Positions 43,739 to 52,481 are shown, counted from the first letter of the stretch. The stretch is 64,000 bases of DNA from UBA1660 sp964462035 (GCA_964462035.1 CAYXAP010000005.1:1-64000); one strand, 5' to 3'. Translations and numbers: made by a program. Notes: generated from the letters alone by a model not told the origin.

Positions 43739-44950
43739 TCAGCCGCCGCTGACGCTCGCCGAGGCGCTGACCTCGATCGAGACCTCGAGCGACACGTTCA
43801 CCTGGCTCATCGCGGCCGGGATGGCCGTGAACGCCTGCGCCAAACAGAGGGCAGAGGCGGCGACCTGACCGCCGATGCCGCGGAGGTTGCGGGTGGCGTC
43901 GCTGAGCTGGCGACCGGCGCTGACGAGGACCGTGAGCTTGCGCTTCAGGACCTGCAGCTCGACCCAGCCGGCGTCGACCGCGGCGCGGATGCGCTCGGCC
44001 TTCTCCTGCATGTTGCCGCTGATGTCGCCGTCGATGCGGACCTCGGCGGTGCCCGGCGTGCAGCGGGCCTCGGCGCTGAACTGCGCGTCGCAGGACGCGG
44101 AGCAGTCGGCGTCGGCCGACGGGGCGCGGACCTCGCCGTAGCAGCGGGGTTCCTGGTACTCGACCGAGCAACCGCCGCGGCAGCTGCCGCTGCAGCTGGC
44201 CTGGCCGCTGACCCAGCAGTTGCCCTCGCAGCTGCCCTGGCAGCCCGCGGTACACTCGCCGTGGCAGGTGCCGTCGCAGCGCCCCGCGCACTCGCCCTCG
44301 GCGTTGGTCGCCGAGCACGTGCCCTCGCAAGTGCCGTTGCAGGTGCCCGTGCATCCGCCGGAGCACACGCCCTCGCAGCTGCCGGAGCACTGGCCCTCGA
44401 CCTCGACGGCGCACTCGCCCTCGCAGGTCGCGGAGCACTGGCCCGCGATGTACCCACCCTCGCAGGTGACGTTCACCTCGCCGGGGTCGACGTTGACGTC
44501 GCACTCGGCGACGCACTCCGCGTACGCGTCGACCGAGACCTCACAGCGGGGCGGGTCGGCGACGACCTGAATCTGGAAGTTCGCCTCACCGCGCATGTCG
44601 GCCATCTCGGCCTTCATCCGCTCGGAGACGTTGTGACAGACGGTGCGAACGTCACCGCTGAGCTCGGCGCCGCTCATGCCGAGCTCGGCACCCATCCGCT
44701 CGCAGACCCCCTTGAGCGAGCCCTGGAGCTCGGCAGCGCTCGTCGTGAACGCGTGCGCCGACATCAGGAAGGTGTGGACCTTGAGGGCCGCGGAGCCCTG
44801 GCCGTAGCTGGCGTCACGGCACTGAGCGCTGATCCCGGCGCTGCCGCCGGTGGATCCACCCCCGCCGCCACCGCCACCACCCCCGCCGCCGCCGGGCGGC
44901 GGGCAGGCGATCAGCATCATCGCGGGTACAAGCATCAGGATACGTTTCAT
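43739..44950 (-). CDS. Cysteine-periodic lipoprotein
   Basis: A 403-residue lipoprotein (lipobox MLIAC, Cys16) with a 13-residue polyglycine stretch soon after the lipidation site. Residues about 150-270 hold a striking array in which cysteine recurs every fourth residue, for example CSGSCEGVCSGGCTGTCNGTC, one long run of C-x3 spacing. The C-terminal 130 residues are helical and Ala/Ser/Val-rich with three segments resembling a coiled coil. A strong terminator follows. Possible roles include metal binding or disulfide-crosslinked surface material; neither is shown. It is divergent from the gene at 45108. Confidence 0.72.
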   Translation of the reverse strand: MKRILMLVPAMMLIACPPPGGGGGGGGGGGGGSTGGSAGISAQCRDASYGQGSAALKVHTFLMSAHAFTTSAAELQGSLKGVCERMGAELGMSGAELSGDVRTVCHNVSERMKAEMADMRGEANFQIQVVADPPRCEVSVDAYAECVAECDVNVDPGEVNVTCEGGYIAGQCSATCEGECAVEVEGQCSGSCEGVCSGGCTGTCNGTCEGTCSATNAEGECAGRCDGTCHGECTAGCQGSCEGNCWVSGQASCSGSCRGGCSVEYQEPRCYGEVRAPSADADCSASCDAQFSAEARCTPGTAEVRIDGDISGNMQEKAERIRAAVDAGWVELQVLKRKLTVLVSAGRQLSDATRNLRGIGGQVAASALCLAQAFTAIPAAMSQVNVSLEVSIEVSASASVSGG

Positions 44951-45022
44951 CGCTGGTTCCTCTCTCGCCTCGCCTTCGAGGCTTGGACGGGGGATCGACC
45001 CCCTCGGTCGTACCCTCGTCGG

Positions 45023-45040
45023 ATCCCGCCCAGGCGGGAT
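45023..45040. promoter_or_regulatory. Perfect palindrome, possible operator
   Basis: ATCCCGCC-CA-GGCGGGAT forms perfect 8-bp arms with a 2-bp spacer in the divergent region 44951-45107, between the cysteine-periodic lipoprotein and the EV[IL]DPW protein. It could be a repressor site or a transcribed hairpin. Confidence 0.4.
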
Positions 45041-45071
45041 TACGGGCGGAACGATACCTCACAGCGAGCCT

Positions 45072-45100
45072 TTGACGTGGGGGGGAAAAGGCACGATATT
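45072..45100 (+). promoter_or_regulatory. Putative promoter, leaderless start
   Basis: TTGACG, a 17-nt spacer and GATATT are followed after 7 nt by the ATG at 45108. The predicted transcription start would coincide with or directly precede the start codon. Confidence 0.5.
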
Positions 45101-45107
45101 TACGGCC

Positions 45108-45758
45108 ATGGTCGGAACTCCGTCTCGCGCCGCCCTTCGGGTGGCGCCCTGGCTCGCTGGCCTGGCAATCGCGCTGGGTGCGACCACGGTGAGGGCCGAC
45201 GAACGCGCTCCGGTCGTGGTGGTGGTCGAGTCCGAGGACGGAGTCCTCCCCGCGCGGGCACTCCGGTTGGCGATCGCTCGAGCCGGTGTCCCCGCCTACT
45301 CCCTCTCCGACGACGCGGCACCGACCGCCGAGGGGACCTTGACCGTGGCCGTTCCCGCCGACGGCCCGATCCGGATGCGATTCACCGATCCGACCGGTCA
45401 CACGCGCACCCGCGAGATCACTCAGCGGCGGAGCGCGGCTCAGCTCGCCCGGATCGCCGTGCGCCTGGTGATCGAGTCGCGCCGCGACCGCGAGCCCGGG
45501 AGCCGTGAGGTCATCGACCCTTGGCGTGATTCGCCCCCTCGGCACCAGGACGGCCAGGCCCCGGTCTTGGTCGAGGTGCTCGATCCCTGGAGCGGCGACC
45601 ACCCGAATCGGCTGCTTCCGTACTCCGAGGTGCTCGATCCCTGGGCGGCGGCACCTTCGTCGGATGACGATGCGCCAGCGGTGAGCGTGGTGGCCCGCGA
45701 GGTCATCGACCCCTGGGCCGACGAGACCGGCCGCCGCCTGGACTCCCCCCGCCGCTGA
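45108..45758 (+). CDS. Exported protein with four EV[IL]DPW motifs
   Basis: A 216-residue protein with a Sec signal (LAGLAIALGATTVRA). The first 110 mature residues are beta-rich. The C-terminal third is low-complexity and carries four copies of a short motif: REVIDPW, VEVLDPW, SEVLDPW and REVIDPW, spaced about 17-30 residues apart. This suggests a repeated linear binding element, perhaps for an outer-membrane or envelope partner. No known domain is recognised. The start is supported by the TTGACG/GATATT promoter-like pair. A small gene follows after 13 nt. Confidence 0.72.
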   Translation: MVGTPSRAALRVAPWLAGLAIALGATTVRADERAPVVVVVESEDGVLPARALRLAIARAGVPAYSLSDDAAPTAEGTLTVAVPADGPIRMRFTDPTGHTRTREITQRRSAAQLARIAVRLVIESRRDREPGSREVIDPWRDSPPRHQDGQAPVLVEVLDPWSGDHPNRLLPYSEVLDPWAAAPSSDDDAPAVSVVAREVIDPWADETGRRLDSPRR

Positions 45759-45771
45759 CTCGCTGACCCTC

Positions 45772-45999
45772 GTGGCCTTCGGTTCGGGACTGACGGGTGC
45801 ATCGACCGAGGAGCTGAAGCAGCTCCTCGCCGCCCTGCATCATGGGCGCTTGGCGTTCCCGCTGGAGCGGACGACGCTGCTCGTCATGGGCCTCAACGGG
45901 TTGGCCGACCACGCCGATCTCATCGTCGGTCTGGACGAGCGAGGGGTCCGTTCGGTGGTCGTCGCGGTGCTCGCCGAACGGCGCGCCGCGGAACGATAG
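45772..45999 (+). CDS. Small conserved-looking protein
   Basis: A 75-residue protein from a GTG start 13 nt after the preceding stop, so probably in the same unit. FGSGLTGASTEELKQLLAALHHGRL, then GLNGLADHADLIVGLDERGVRSVVVAVLAER, gives a compact two- or three-helix protein with no signal. I believe related short proteins occur in other Polyangia, but this is recollection rather than a search result. Function unknown. Confidence 0.6.
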   Translation: MAFGSGLTGASTEELKQLLAALHHGRLAFPLERTTLLVMGLNGLADHADLIVGLDERGVRSVVVAVLAERRAAER

Positions 46000-46046
46000 A
46001 CGCATCTCGTCTGGAATCCCGCGGCCCCCACGGGTAAGAAGCCTCC

Positions 46047-46829
46047 ATGAGCGAGGCGAAAGAGAAGAGCGGCGGGCGACCCCAGCTTCCGGAGATCGAC
46101 GTCCACGAGCGCGCGACCTTCCGGGGTCGGGAGCAGTCGATGGATCGGCGGCTCTTCATGCAGCTGCAGGTGTTTCGTGCGCCGATCGGCACGGACGCGG
46201 CCAAACCCGCCAAGGCGCTGCACGGCGCGCTCGCGGGTGAGGGCATCGGCGCGGTCGTGTACGCGGACGCGAACGACCCCCGCGGCATCGCCCTGCTCAC
46301 GTGGTCGGAGGACCCGGCCCACTTCGTCGACGCAGTTCGGCCGCTCTTCGCGCGCCACGAGCTGAGCCAGCTCGAGCTGCGACCCGAGCTCACCATGATG
46401 GGTCGGACCTACGCGACCGGCTTCGAGCCCGACCTCGAATACTGGCTGCTGAAGCGGCCGGCCGAGAACGTCACTCAGGAGGGCTGGCCCTGGGCGGTCT
46501 GGTACCCGCTCCGCCGTTCGGGAGCGTTCGCCCAGCTCTCCGACGAGGAGCAGCGCTCCATCCTCATGGAGCACGCGGTCATCGGTCGCGCCTATGGCGC
46601 CAAGGAGCTCGCCCACGACGTGCGCCTCGCCTGCCACGGCATCGACCAGGCGGACAACGAGTTCGTCATCGGGTTGATCGGCAAGGACCTGCACCCGCTC
46701 TCGCACGTCGTTCAGCGGATGCGGAGCACCCAGCAGACCTCGAAGTACATCGTGCAGATGGGTCCCTTCTTCGTCGGGAAGACGCTCCACGTGAGTCGGC
46801 CCACCGAGGCGCCCGCCGATGGGGGGTAG
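46047..46829 (+). CDS. Chlorite dismutase/HemQ-family heme protein
   Basis: A 260-residue member of the chlorite dismutase-like superfamily. Diagnostic segments: WYPLRRSGAFAQLSDEEQRSILMEHAVIGRAYG, ACHGIDQADNEFVIGLIGKDLHPLSHVVQRMRSTQQTSKY, and GPFFVG. The pattern fits HemQ (coproheme decarboxylase, last step of coproporphyrin-dependent heme synthesis) at least as well as true chlorite dismutase. No window gene resolves which. The stop lies 11 nt inside the following aroC gene, so the two are translationally coupled. Confidence 0.82.
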   Translation: MSEAKEKSGGRPQLPEIDVHERATFRGREQSMDRRLFMQLQVFRAPIGTDAAKPAKALHGALAGEGIGAVVYADANDPRGIALLTWSEDPAHFVDAVRPLFARHELSQLELRPELTMMGRTYATGFEPDLEYWLLKRPAENVTQEGWPWAVWYPLRRSGAFAQLSDEEQRSILMEHAVIGRAYGAKELAHDVRLACHGIDQADNEFVIGLIGKDLHPLSHVVQRMRSTQQTSKYIVQMGPFFVGKTLHVSRPTEAPADGG

Positions 46830-47916
46830 CGTCTTCGGTCACACCTTCCGGGTCAGCACCGCCGGCGAGAGTCACGGCCCCGGCAACGTGGTGATCGTCG
46901 ATGGCTGCCCGGCCGGGTTGCCGCTCGACGAGTCCGATCTCGTCCCCGACCTGGAGCGCCGGCGGCCGGGTCAATCGAAGATCGTCACCCAGCGCAAGGA
47001 GCCCGACGCGCCCGAGATCCTCTCGGGGGTCTTCGAGGGAAAGACCACCGGGACGCCGATCGCGATCCTGGTCCGCAACAAGGACCAGAAGAGCAAGGAC
47101 TACTCCGCGATCGCGGAGGTCTACCGACCCGGCCACGCGGACTACACCTTCGACGCCAAGTACGGGGCCAGGGATTACCGCGGCGGTGGGCGGAGCAGCG
47201 CGCGCGAGACCGTGGCCCGAGTCGCGGCCGGGGCGATCGCCAAGAAGCTGCTGGCCCATCTCTGTGGCGCCGAGGTCGTGGGCTACGTGGTCCAGGTCGG
47301 CGACATCGAGGCAACCATCCCGGCGGGGGTGACCCTCGAGCAGGTGGAGACGCTGCCGGACGGATCGCCGAACATCGTCCGCTGTCCCGACCCGGAGGCG
47401 GCCGAGAAGATGGTGGCGCTCATCGGGGCCATGCGAAAGCAGCAAGACTCGATCGGTGGCATCGCAGAGGTCGTCGCCCGCGGCGTGCCCGCCGGGCTCG
47501 GCGAGCCGGTCTTCGACAAGCTGAAGGCGGACCTGGCCAAGGCGCTCTTCAGCCTGCCGGCGGTTCTCGGGGTCGAATACGGCTCCGGCTTCGGCTGCGC
47601 GACCATGCGCGGCAGCGAGCACAACGACCTCTTCACCACCGAGGACGATAGAGTCGTCACCGAGAGCAACCGCCACGGCGGCATGCTCGGTGGGATCAGC
47701 ACGGGGATGCCCATCGTGCTCCGCGCGGCGGTGAAGCCGACCTCGAGCCTGCCGCAGCCGCAGCGGACCATCACGAAGCAGGGCGAGGCCACCACCGTGC
47801 AGACCTTCGGTCGCCACGATCCGTGTCTGCTCCCGCGCTTCGTCCCGATGGCCGAAGCGATGGTCGCGCTGGTGCTCGCGGACCACCTGCTCCGCGCCCG
47901 CGCTCAGCGTCTCTGA
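46819..47916 (+). CDS. aroC: Chorismate synthase
   Basis: A 365-residue chorismate synthase, which converts EPSP to chorismate in the shikimate pathway using reduced FMN. Signature elements: AGESHGPG near residue 15, RRRPGQSK, RGGGRSSARET and GRHDPCLLPR near the C-terminus. Length is standard. The ATG lies inside the 3' end of the preceding HemQ-like gene (11-nt overlap). Convergent with the small lysine-rich membrane protein, 4 nt between stops. Confidence 0.96.
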   Translation: MGGSVFGHTFRVSTAGESHGPGNVVIVDGCPAGLPLDESDLVPDLERRRPGQSKIVTQRKEPDAPEILSGVFEGKTTGTPIAILVRNKDQKSKDYSAIAEVYRPGHADYTFDAKYGARDYRGGGRSSARETVARVAAGAIAKKLLAHLCGAEVVGYVVQVGDIEATIPAGVTLEQVETLPDGSPNIVRCPDPEAAEKMVALIGAMRKQQDSIGGIAEVVARGVPAGLGEPVFDKLKADLAKALFSLPAVLGVEYGSGFGCATMRGSEHNDLFTTEDDRVVTESNRHGGMLGGISTGMPIVLRAAVKPTSSLPQPQRTITKQGEATTVQTFGRHDPCLLPRFVPMAEAMVALVLADHLLRARAQRL

Positions 47917-47920
47917 GCCG

Positions 47921-48166
47921 TCAGCCGCCGCGGAAGAAGCGCCAGTAGACCACCGCGGCGAGCGCGACGATGAGTAGGAAGGTCCAGATCTTCCCATTGC
48001 CCGACTTCTTGGGCTTCTCCACGCCGACGGCGCGACGGAACCCGCCGACCATGCCCTGCATGACTCCGCCGGCGACCGGCTCGGACTCCGACTTGGTGGT
48101 GCCCGGGCCGCCGTACTTCTTCTGGCGCTTCTTCTTGCTGCCGCTCTTGCTTCGCTTCTTGGCCAT
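47921..48166 (-). CDS. Small lysine-rich single-pass membrane protein
   Basis: An 81-residue protein. A very basic N-terminus (AKKRSKSGSKKKRQKKYGG) is followed by a short linker and one C-terminal transmembrane helix (IWTFLLIVALAAVVYWRFF). The ATG at 48166 has GAGGA about 7 nt upstream. The much longer frame upstream is a shadow of the quinone-oxidoreductase gene. Function unknown; the N-terminus would bind nucleic acid or anionic lipid, which is only a suggestion. Confidence 0.65.
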   Translation of the reverse strand: MAKKRSKSGSKKKRQKKYGGPGTTKSESEPVAGGVMQGMVGGFRRAVGVEKPKKSGNGKIWTFLLIVALAAVVYWRFFRGG

Positions 48167-48249
48167 GGGTCCTCGCGGTGGAACGTAGCAAATGACGCGG
48201 AGGGCTGACGAACAACGTGGCTCGCGGCCAGTCTTCGCCGCTTCGCGGC

Positions 48250-49251
48250 TCAGCCGAGGCGGAGACAGACCTTTCCGAAGTGGGCGCCTCTCGCGAGGTA
48301 GGCGAACGCCTCCGGGGCCTCGTCGAAGTCGAAGACCCGGTCGACGACCGGCTTGAGCTGGTGCGCGGCGATGGCGCGGTTCATCTGCTCGAAGTGCTCT
48401 CGGCTGCCCACCATGATCCCGCGGAGTCTCACGCCGTTCATGAGCACCTTGGTCAGTGCGATCTGCGCCTTCACGCCGGAGAGGATGCCGATGATCGCGA
48501 TCTCGCCCCCGACGCGCACGGCGCGGAGCGACTCGTTGATGGTCTCGGCGCCACCGACCTCGATGACGCGATGGGCACCGCCGAGCGCTTCGACCTTCTT
48601 CCCCCACTTCGGCTCGGCGACGTAGTCGATCACCTGCCAGGCGCCGAGCTCTTCGGCGCGTTCGCGCTTGGCGGCCGACGACGAGGTCACGATCACGCGC
48701 GCGCCCTTGAGCTGCGCGAGCTGGAGCGCGGCGATCGACACGCCGCCGGTGCCCTGCACCAGCACGGTCTCGCCCGCGCGGACGCCCTCGAGTGCGTGCC
48801 ACGCGGTGACGGCGGCGCAGGGCAGGGTGGCGGCCTCCTCGTCGCTGAGGTGCTCGGGCGTCGCCACCCAACCCTCCGCGTCCGCGACCACTCGCTCGCG
48901 CAGCATCCCGCCGAGGGGCGGCGCGCCACGGGCCGCGCGAAGCATGGCCTTGGTGGGCTCGCCGCCCTGCCATTCGGGGGCGAAGCAGCCGATCACCCGG
49001 TCACCGACCTTCCACTTCTCCACATCGCGACCCACGGCCACGACCTCGCCGGCGCCGTCCGAGAGCGGCACGAAGGGCAGCTCCATCCGCGGGTCGTACT
49101 CGCCGCGCACCACCAGCAGGTCCCGGTAGTTCAGGCTGCACGCTCGGATGCGCACGGCGATTTGGCCCCGCCCCGGCTCGCTCGGAGCACCCTCGGAGTG
49201 CGCCAGGTGGTCCAGGCCGAATTCGTGCTCGATTTGCCAGCGTCGCGTCAT
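48250..49251 (-). CDS. MDR-family quinone oxidoreductase-like protein
   Basis: A 333-residue zinc-independent medium-chain dehydrogenase/reductase. N-terminal catalytic domain: SLNYRDLLVVRGEYDP and PLSDGAGEVVAVG. Rossmann domain: VLVQGTGGVSIAALQLAQLKGARVIVTS (about 160-187). The structural-zinc cysteine cluster is absent, as in quinone oxidoreductases and crotonyl-CoA-type relatives. The substrate cannot be assigned. TAGACA ends 6 nt before the ATG. It precedes the lysine-rich small gene by 83 bp. Confidence 0.88.
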   Translation of the reverse strand: MTRRWQIEHEFGLDHLAHSEGAPSEPGRGQIAVRIRACSLNYRDLLVVRGEYDPRMELPFVPLSDGAGEVVAVGRDVEKWKVGDRVIGCFAPEWQGGEPTKAMLRAARGAPPLGGMLRERVVADAEGWVATPEHLSDEEAATLPCAAVTAWHALEGVRAGETVLVQGTGGVSIAALQLAQLKGARVIVTSSSAAKRERAEELGAWQVIDYVAEPKWGKKVEALGGAHRVIEVGGAETINESLRAVRVGGEIAIIGILSGVKAQIALTKVLMNGVRLRGIMVGSREHFEQMNRAIAAHQLKPVVDRVFDFDEAPEAFAYLARGAHFGKVCLRLG

Positions 49252-49257
49252 GGCGGC

Positions 49258-49263
49258 TGTCTA
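49258..49263 (-). promoter_or_regulatory. Putative -10 element, leaderless start
   Basis: TAGACA on the minus strand, ending 6 nt before the ATG at 49251. Confidence 0.35.
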
Positions 49264-49300
49264 TCACGACGGTGAGGGCCGGGGCGACGGAGCGGCCGGC

Positions 49301-51412
49301 TCAGCGGGTGCGCATCGGGATCGCCGGGACCGGTTGGCGATCGCGGTCACAGCCTTCGACGGATCGCTGGCAGAGGCGCAACAACGTCGGACCTTCGTCG
49401 ACGGATCGATGCGCCAGGAACGCTTCGCGGACCTCGGGCGTGCCCGCGTCCAATCGCTCCAGCGCGAGGTGCTGGCTTCGCAGCAAGTCGGCGTCGCGCG
49501 GGCCGAGCGCCAAGCCGCGTCGGGCAGCGTCGAATGCGCCGGGGTCGTCGCCCGCGCTTCCGCGCGCACGAGCCAGGTCGCGCCAGCTGGCGACGTCCCC
49601 GGGCGCACCCTCGGCGACCTCGGTGAAGGCCTCGGCCGCGGCCGCCCACTGCCACACCTGCGCGTAGGCTTCTCCTCGCACGCGGGCGATTGCCGGTGCG
49701 TATGCCGGCGCTCCCTCTGCGGCGGTGTCGCAGAGGCTCAGCGCCTCCTCGAGCCGCCCCTGCCGGGCAGCGACCCGAGCGAGGATCAGGTCCAGCATCG
49801 CGCGCTGGAACGGGTCTTCGGTCGCCTCACGCGCCTCCGCCAGCACTGGGCGGGCCTCGTCGAGGCGCTCCTGAACGGAGTGCGTGAGCGCGAGCGCCAG
49901 GTCGTGGAGCCGGCGCCACTGGGGCCGCTCGCTCTCGCCGACCCGCCACACGGCGATGTCGTGGATGGGTTCGGGCGCGCAGGGGTCGATCGGCTCGCGC
50001 CCGAGCGCTCGGCTCGTCCGGTCGAAGGCGCGGCCCCGTTCGCTTCGGTGTGCCTCGCAGGCGAAAGCCTGGAAGTCGAGACCGTGCCGGCGGTGCCGCA
50101 GTCGAGCCTGGACCGTGAAGGGGCCGCGCACCGGCGCGTCGAAGGTGACCTCGTAGCGTGCGACCATCGCGTCGCGAGGCGCGAGCGTCCGGTCGTAGCC
50201 GGGGGCGCGGAAGCGGTCCACGCGGTGGAGCCGCTCGGGCCGACCCTCGCCGTCCAGGACCGTGGCTCGGAAGACGAAGGCGCTCGGGTCATCGCCCTCC
50301 GCGTGGCCCGTTCCCGCTTCTGCGACGACTCTTCCTCCGCCGTCGCGCACCTCGAGCTCGATCCAGGTGTCCTGCAGATCGCGCGTCCCGCCCGGGAACT
50401 TGTGCCCGGCCCCGACGTTGCGGACGACGACGTCGAAGGCCAGCTCGCCCCGAACGCTCTCGCGCTCCGCGAACGTCTCGATGGGCTCCCATTCGCCATC
50501 GGTCTGCGCGCGGGGAACGTCGATGGTCGCCGCGCGCTCGAGCATCTCTCGGGTCGCGTCGGCGTTCTCGAGTGCCGTGTGCGCTCCGCGGACGGAGTGC
50601 GCGCGGATGCGCCCGTCCGTCGCCGCGAGGTCGCCCAGCGGCGCGTCGACGACCGGCATGTGGCATCCGCTGCACGAGGCCTCGTCGACGGGCTCGTCGA
50701 TGCGGCGGGCGTGGGCACCGGCGTAGGCGCTCGCGCGCCAGGTCCCGATGTCCTCGATCCCGTTCACGTGGTGCGGCGAGCCGATGGCCTCACCGACGAA
50801 CGAGCGGTGGCAGGTCGCGCAGAGCCCAGGGCCCGCGAGCGGCTCCGGACGCATGCGCTCGACGTGGGCTGCGACCTGGGCTTCGTTTGCCGGGTCCGGG
50901 AGCAGCGGATCGCGAATGTCGACCACCACGCTCCCGTTGCCGTCGGCGCTCGTTCGGACCGTCGAATGGCAGACCAGGCAGGTGATCCCCGCGTGGGCGC
51001 GCGGGTCCTCCGGTTCGACCGCCGCGTCCATGGCGCCGGTGGAGAGCAGGGCCGGGTCGTGGCAGCCACCGCAGAAGCGACTCTCGGCGTGACCCCGATC
51101 CTCGCGGAAGGCGTCGATGGACGCCCGGTACCACGGGTTGTCGAAGGATGAGCGGGCATGCGCGCTCTGGGACCAGGTCTCCACGACGTCCTCGTGGCAT
51201 TCGGCGCAGATCGCAGGGCTCGCGAGCGCCGCCGTGTCCCCGGTGAAGCGCGCCATCGACGGGTGGAGCGAGCCACCGACGCCCGGCAGCCGTGGCTCGC
51301 CTTCCGCGACCGACGAGTCGATCACGTCGGCCTCGAGCTCCTTCGCAGGGGAGGGCGCGCGGCCATCGCCGCAGGCCGAGAGCAGCAGCGCGAGAGCGAG
51401 CAGACGATGCAT
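49301..51412 (-). CDS. Pentaheme cytochrome c lipoprotein with TPR tail
   Basis: A 703-residue periplasmic cytochrome. Lipobox LLSAC (Cys14), then five CxxCH heme sites: CAECH 69-73, CGGCH 114-118, CLVCH 145-149, CATCH 198-202 and CSGCH 247-251. Additional histidines (SAHAR, SPHHVNG, GAHAR) could be distal ligands. After a beta-rich middle domain, residues about 520-690 form a TPR-like helical tail. The overall plan resembles cytochrome c554-like or multiheme CytC_ox-type respiratory proteins, but the electron acceptor is unknown. The ATG at 51412 is used; the upstream frame is a shadow. It is the last gene of a minus-strand set with two TPR exported proteins. Confidence 0.85.
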   Translation of the reverse strand: MHRLLALALLLSACGDGRAPSPAKELEADVIDSSVAEGEPRLPGVGGSLHPSMARFTGDTAALASPAICAECHEDVVETWSQSAHARSSFDNPWYRASIDAFREDRGHAESRFCGGCHDPALLSTGAMDAAVEPEDPRAHAGITCLVCHSTVRTSADGNGSVVVDIRDPLLPDPANEAQVAAHVERMRPEPLAGPGLCATCHRSFVGEAIGSPHHVNGIEDIGTWRASAYAGAHARRIDEPVDEASCSGCHMPVVDAPLGDLAATDGRIRAHSVRGAHTALENADATREMLERAATIDVPRAQTDGEWEPIETFAERESVRGELAFDVVVRNVGAGHKFPGGTRDLQDTWIELEVRDGGGRVVAEAGTGHAEGDDPSAFVFRATVLDGEGRPERLHRVDRFRAPGYDRTLAPRDAMVARYEVTFDAPVRGPFTVQARLRHRRHGLDFQAFACEAHRSERGRAFDRTSRALGREPIDPCAPEPIHDIAVWRVGESERPQWRRLHDLALALTHSVQERLDEARPVLAEAREATEDPFQRAMLDLILARVAARQGRLEEALSLCDTAAEGAPAYAPAIARVRGEAYAQVWQWAAAAEAFTEVAEGAPGDVASWRDLARARGSAGDDPGAFDAARRGLALGPRDADLLRSQHLALERLDAGTPEVREAFLAHRSVDEGPTLLRLCQRSVEGCDRDRQPVPAIPMRTR

Positions 51413-51476
51413 CGCCTCACTCGACGCGCGAGCGCCGCGAAGGTTCCGTCCCTCCTCGAATCCCCCCGACATTCGT

Positions 51477-52481
51477 CTACTCCCGGTTCGCGTCCGCGGC
51501 GCGAAGGGCTTCCTCCGCCTCTCGCAGCCGTTGCTCGGCGAGCTCCTTCCAAGGATCGTCGTCGGCGGCGAGTCGGACGTAGCGCTGCCAGCTCTGGACG
51601 GCTCGGCGCAGGTAGCGGGGGCTCTCCGCGGGGCCGGCGTCGTCCGCCATCGCCAGGTGACCGAGCGCCTCGTACCAGTGGATCTCCGCGGCGGGCTCGT
51701 AGAAGACCCCGTCGCTCCGGAGGACGCCGACCGAACCGCCGCCGGCGCTGACGGCGTCGCCGGCCTTCTCGACCGCGCCACCATGCTCGCCCAGCCGGTC
51801 GAGTGCGACTGCCAGCCCAAAGAGTGAGAGCGCGAGCGAGCGCCCGTGCAGCGGTCCGCCAGCTCGCGAGAGCGCGACCGCTCGCTCGTAGTCGGCAACG
51901 GCGCCCTGCAGGTCGCCGCTCATCATCCGCACCTCGGCCATGTTCGAGTAGCTGATCGGGGTCTGATCGTCGGCGAGCGAGTGAGTGACGGAGCGCTCGT
52001 AGGCGGCGATGGCCTTCGGGAAGTCGCGCACCCGCGTGTAGAGGATGCCGAGCTCGAAGCCGACCTCCTCCGCCCGGTGGTCGGGGGCCACTTGGTGAAG
52101 CCGCTCGTAGAGCGCGATCGCGTCGGCGTCGCGGCGCTCGGTCCGTCGGCTGCCCGGCACGGGGCGCTCGTAGAGGGCGAGCGCGCGCGCGTGGAAGAAG
52201 AGCAGCTCCGGGTCGTCCGGGACGTGCGAGCGGGCCAGGGTGAAGCGCGCCAGCGCGTTGCCGACCAACGCCGCCTTTCGGAAGGGCATGGTCTCTTGGG
52301 CGGCGGCCTGGAGCATCCGGATCCCCTGGCCGAGGAGCTGCTGCGCGCGCCGGTGTCCTGGCTGGCGCAGCTCGCGCCAGAAGTCCGAGGTCTGGTCGAC
52401 CGGTCGGCTCCGTTCACCTTCGCTCGCGAGGGCGGGGACGGACGCCACCAGCACCAGCCAGAGAGCCAGCGCGCGGCTCAT
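51477..52481 (-). CDS. Exported TPR protein
   Basis: A 334-residue protein with signal peptide (LWLVLVASVPALASEG). Just after the signal it has TSDFWRELRQPG, closely matching SDFWDEVRRPG of the upstream gene, so the two are paralogous or share a partner. The rest is TPR-type helical repeats (AIALYERLHQVAPDHR, AIAAYERSVTHSLADD). The ATG overlaps the stop of the upstream gene by 4 nt (ATGA). It precedes the multiheme cytochrome by 64 bp. Possibly a scaffold for that cytochrome. Confidence 0.78.
   Translation of the reverse strand: MSRALALWLVLVASVPALASEGERSRPVDQTSDFWRELRQPGHRRAQQLLGQGIRMLQAAAQETMPFRKAALVGNALARFTLARSHVPDDPELLFFHARALALYERPVPGSRRTERRDADAIALYERLHQVAPDHRAEEVGFELGILYTRVRDFPKAIAAYERSVTHSLADDQTPISYSNMAEVRMMSGDLQGAVADYERAVALSRAGGPLHGRSLALSLFGLAVALDRLGEHGGAVEKAGDAVSAGGGSVGVLRSDGVFYEPAAEIHWYEALGHLAMADDAGPAESPRYLRRAVQSWQRYVRLAADDDPWKELAEQRLREAEEALRAADANRE

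Noticed and set aside
43383..44516. N-terminal extension of the membrane-anchored protein into the repeat and cysteine-rich gene
   Set aside because: Composed of repeat-derived strings (AEPQSRR-like) and a shadow of the neighbouring gene.
43430..45508. 692-codon frame on the plus strand through the repeat and opposite the cysteine-rich gene
   Set aside because: Begins in the palindromic repeat and reads as an Ala/Arg shadow; the lipobox and terminator support the minus-strand gene.
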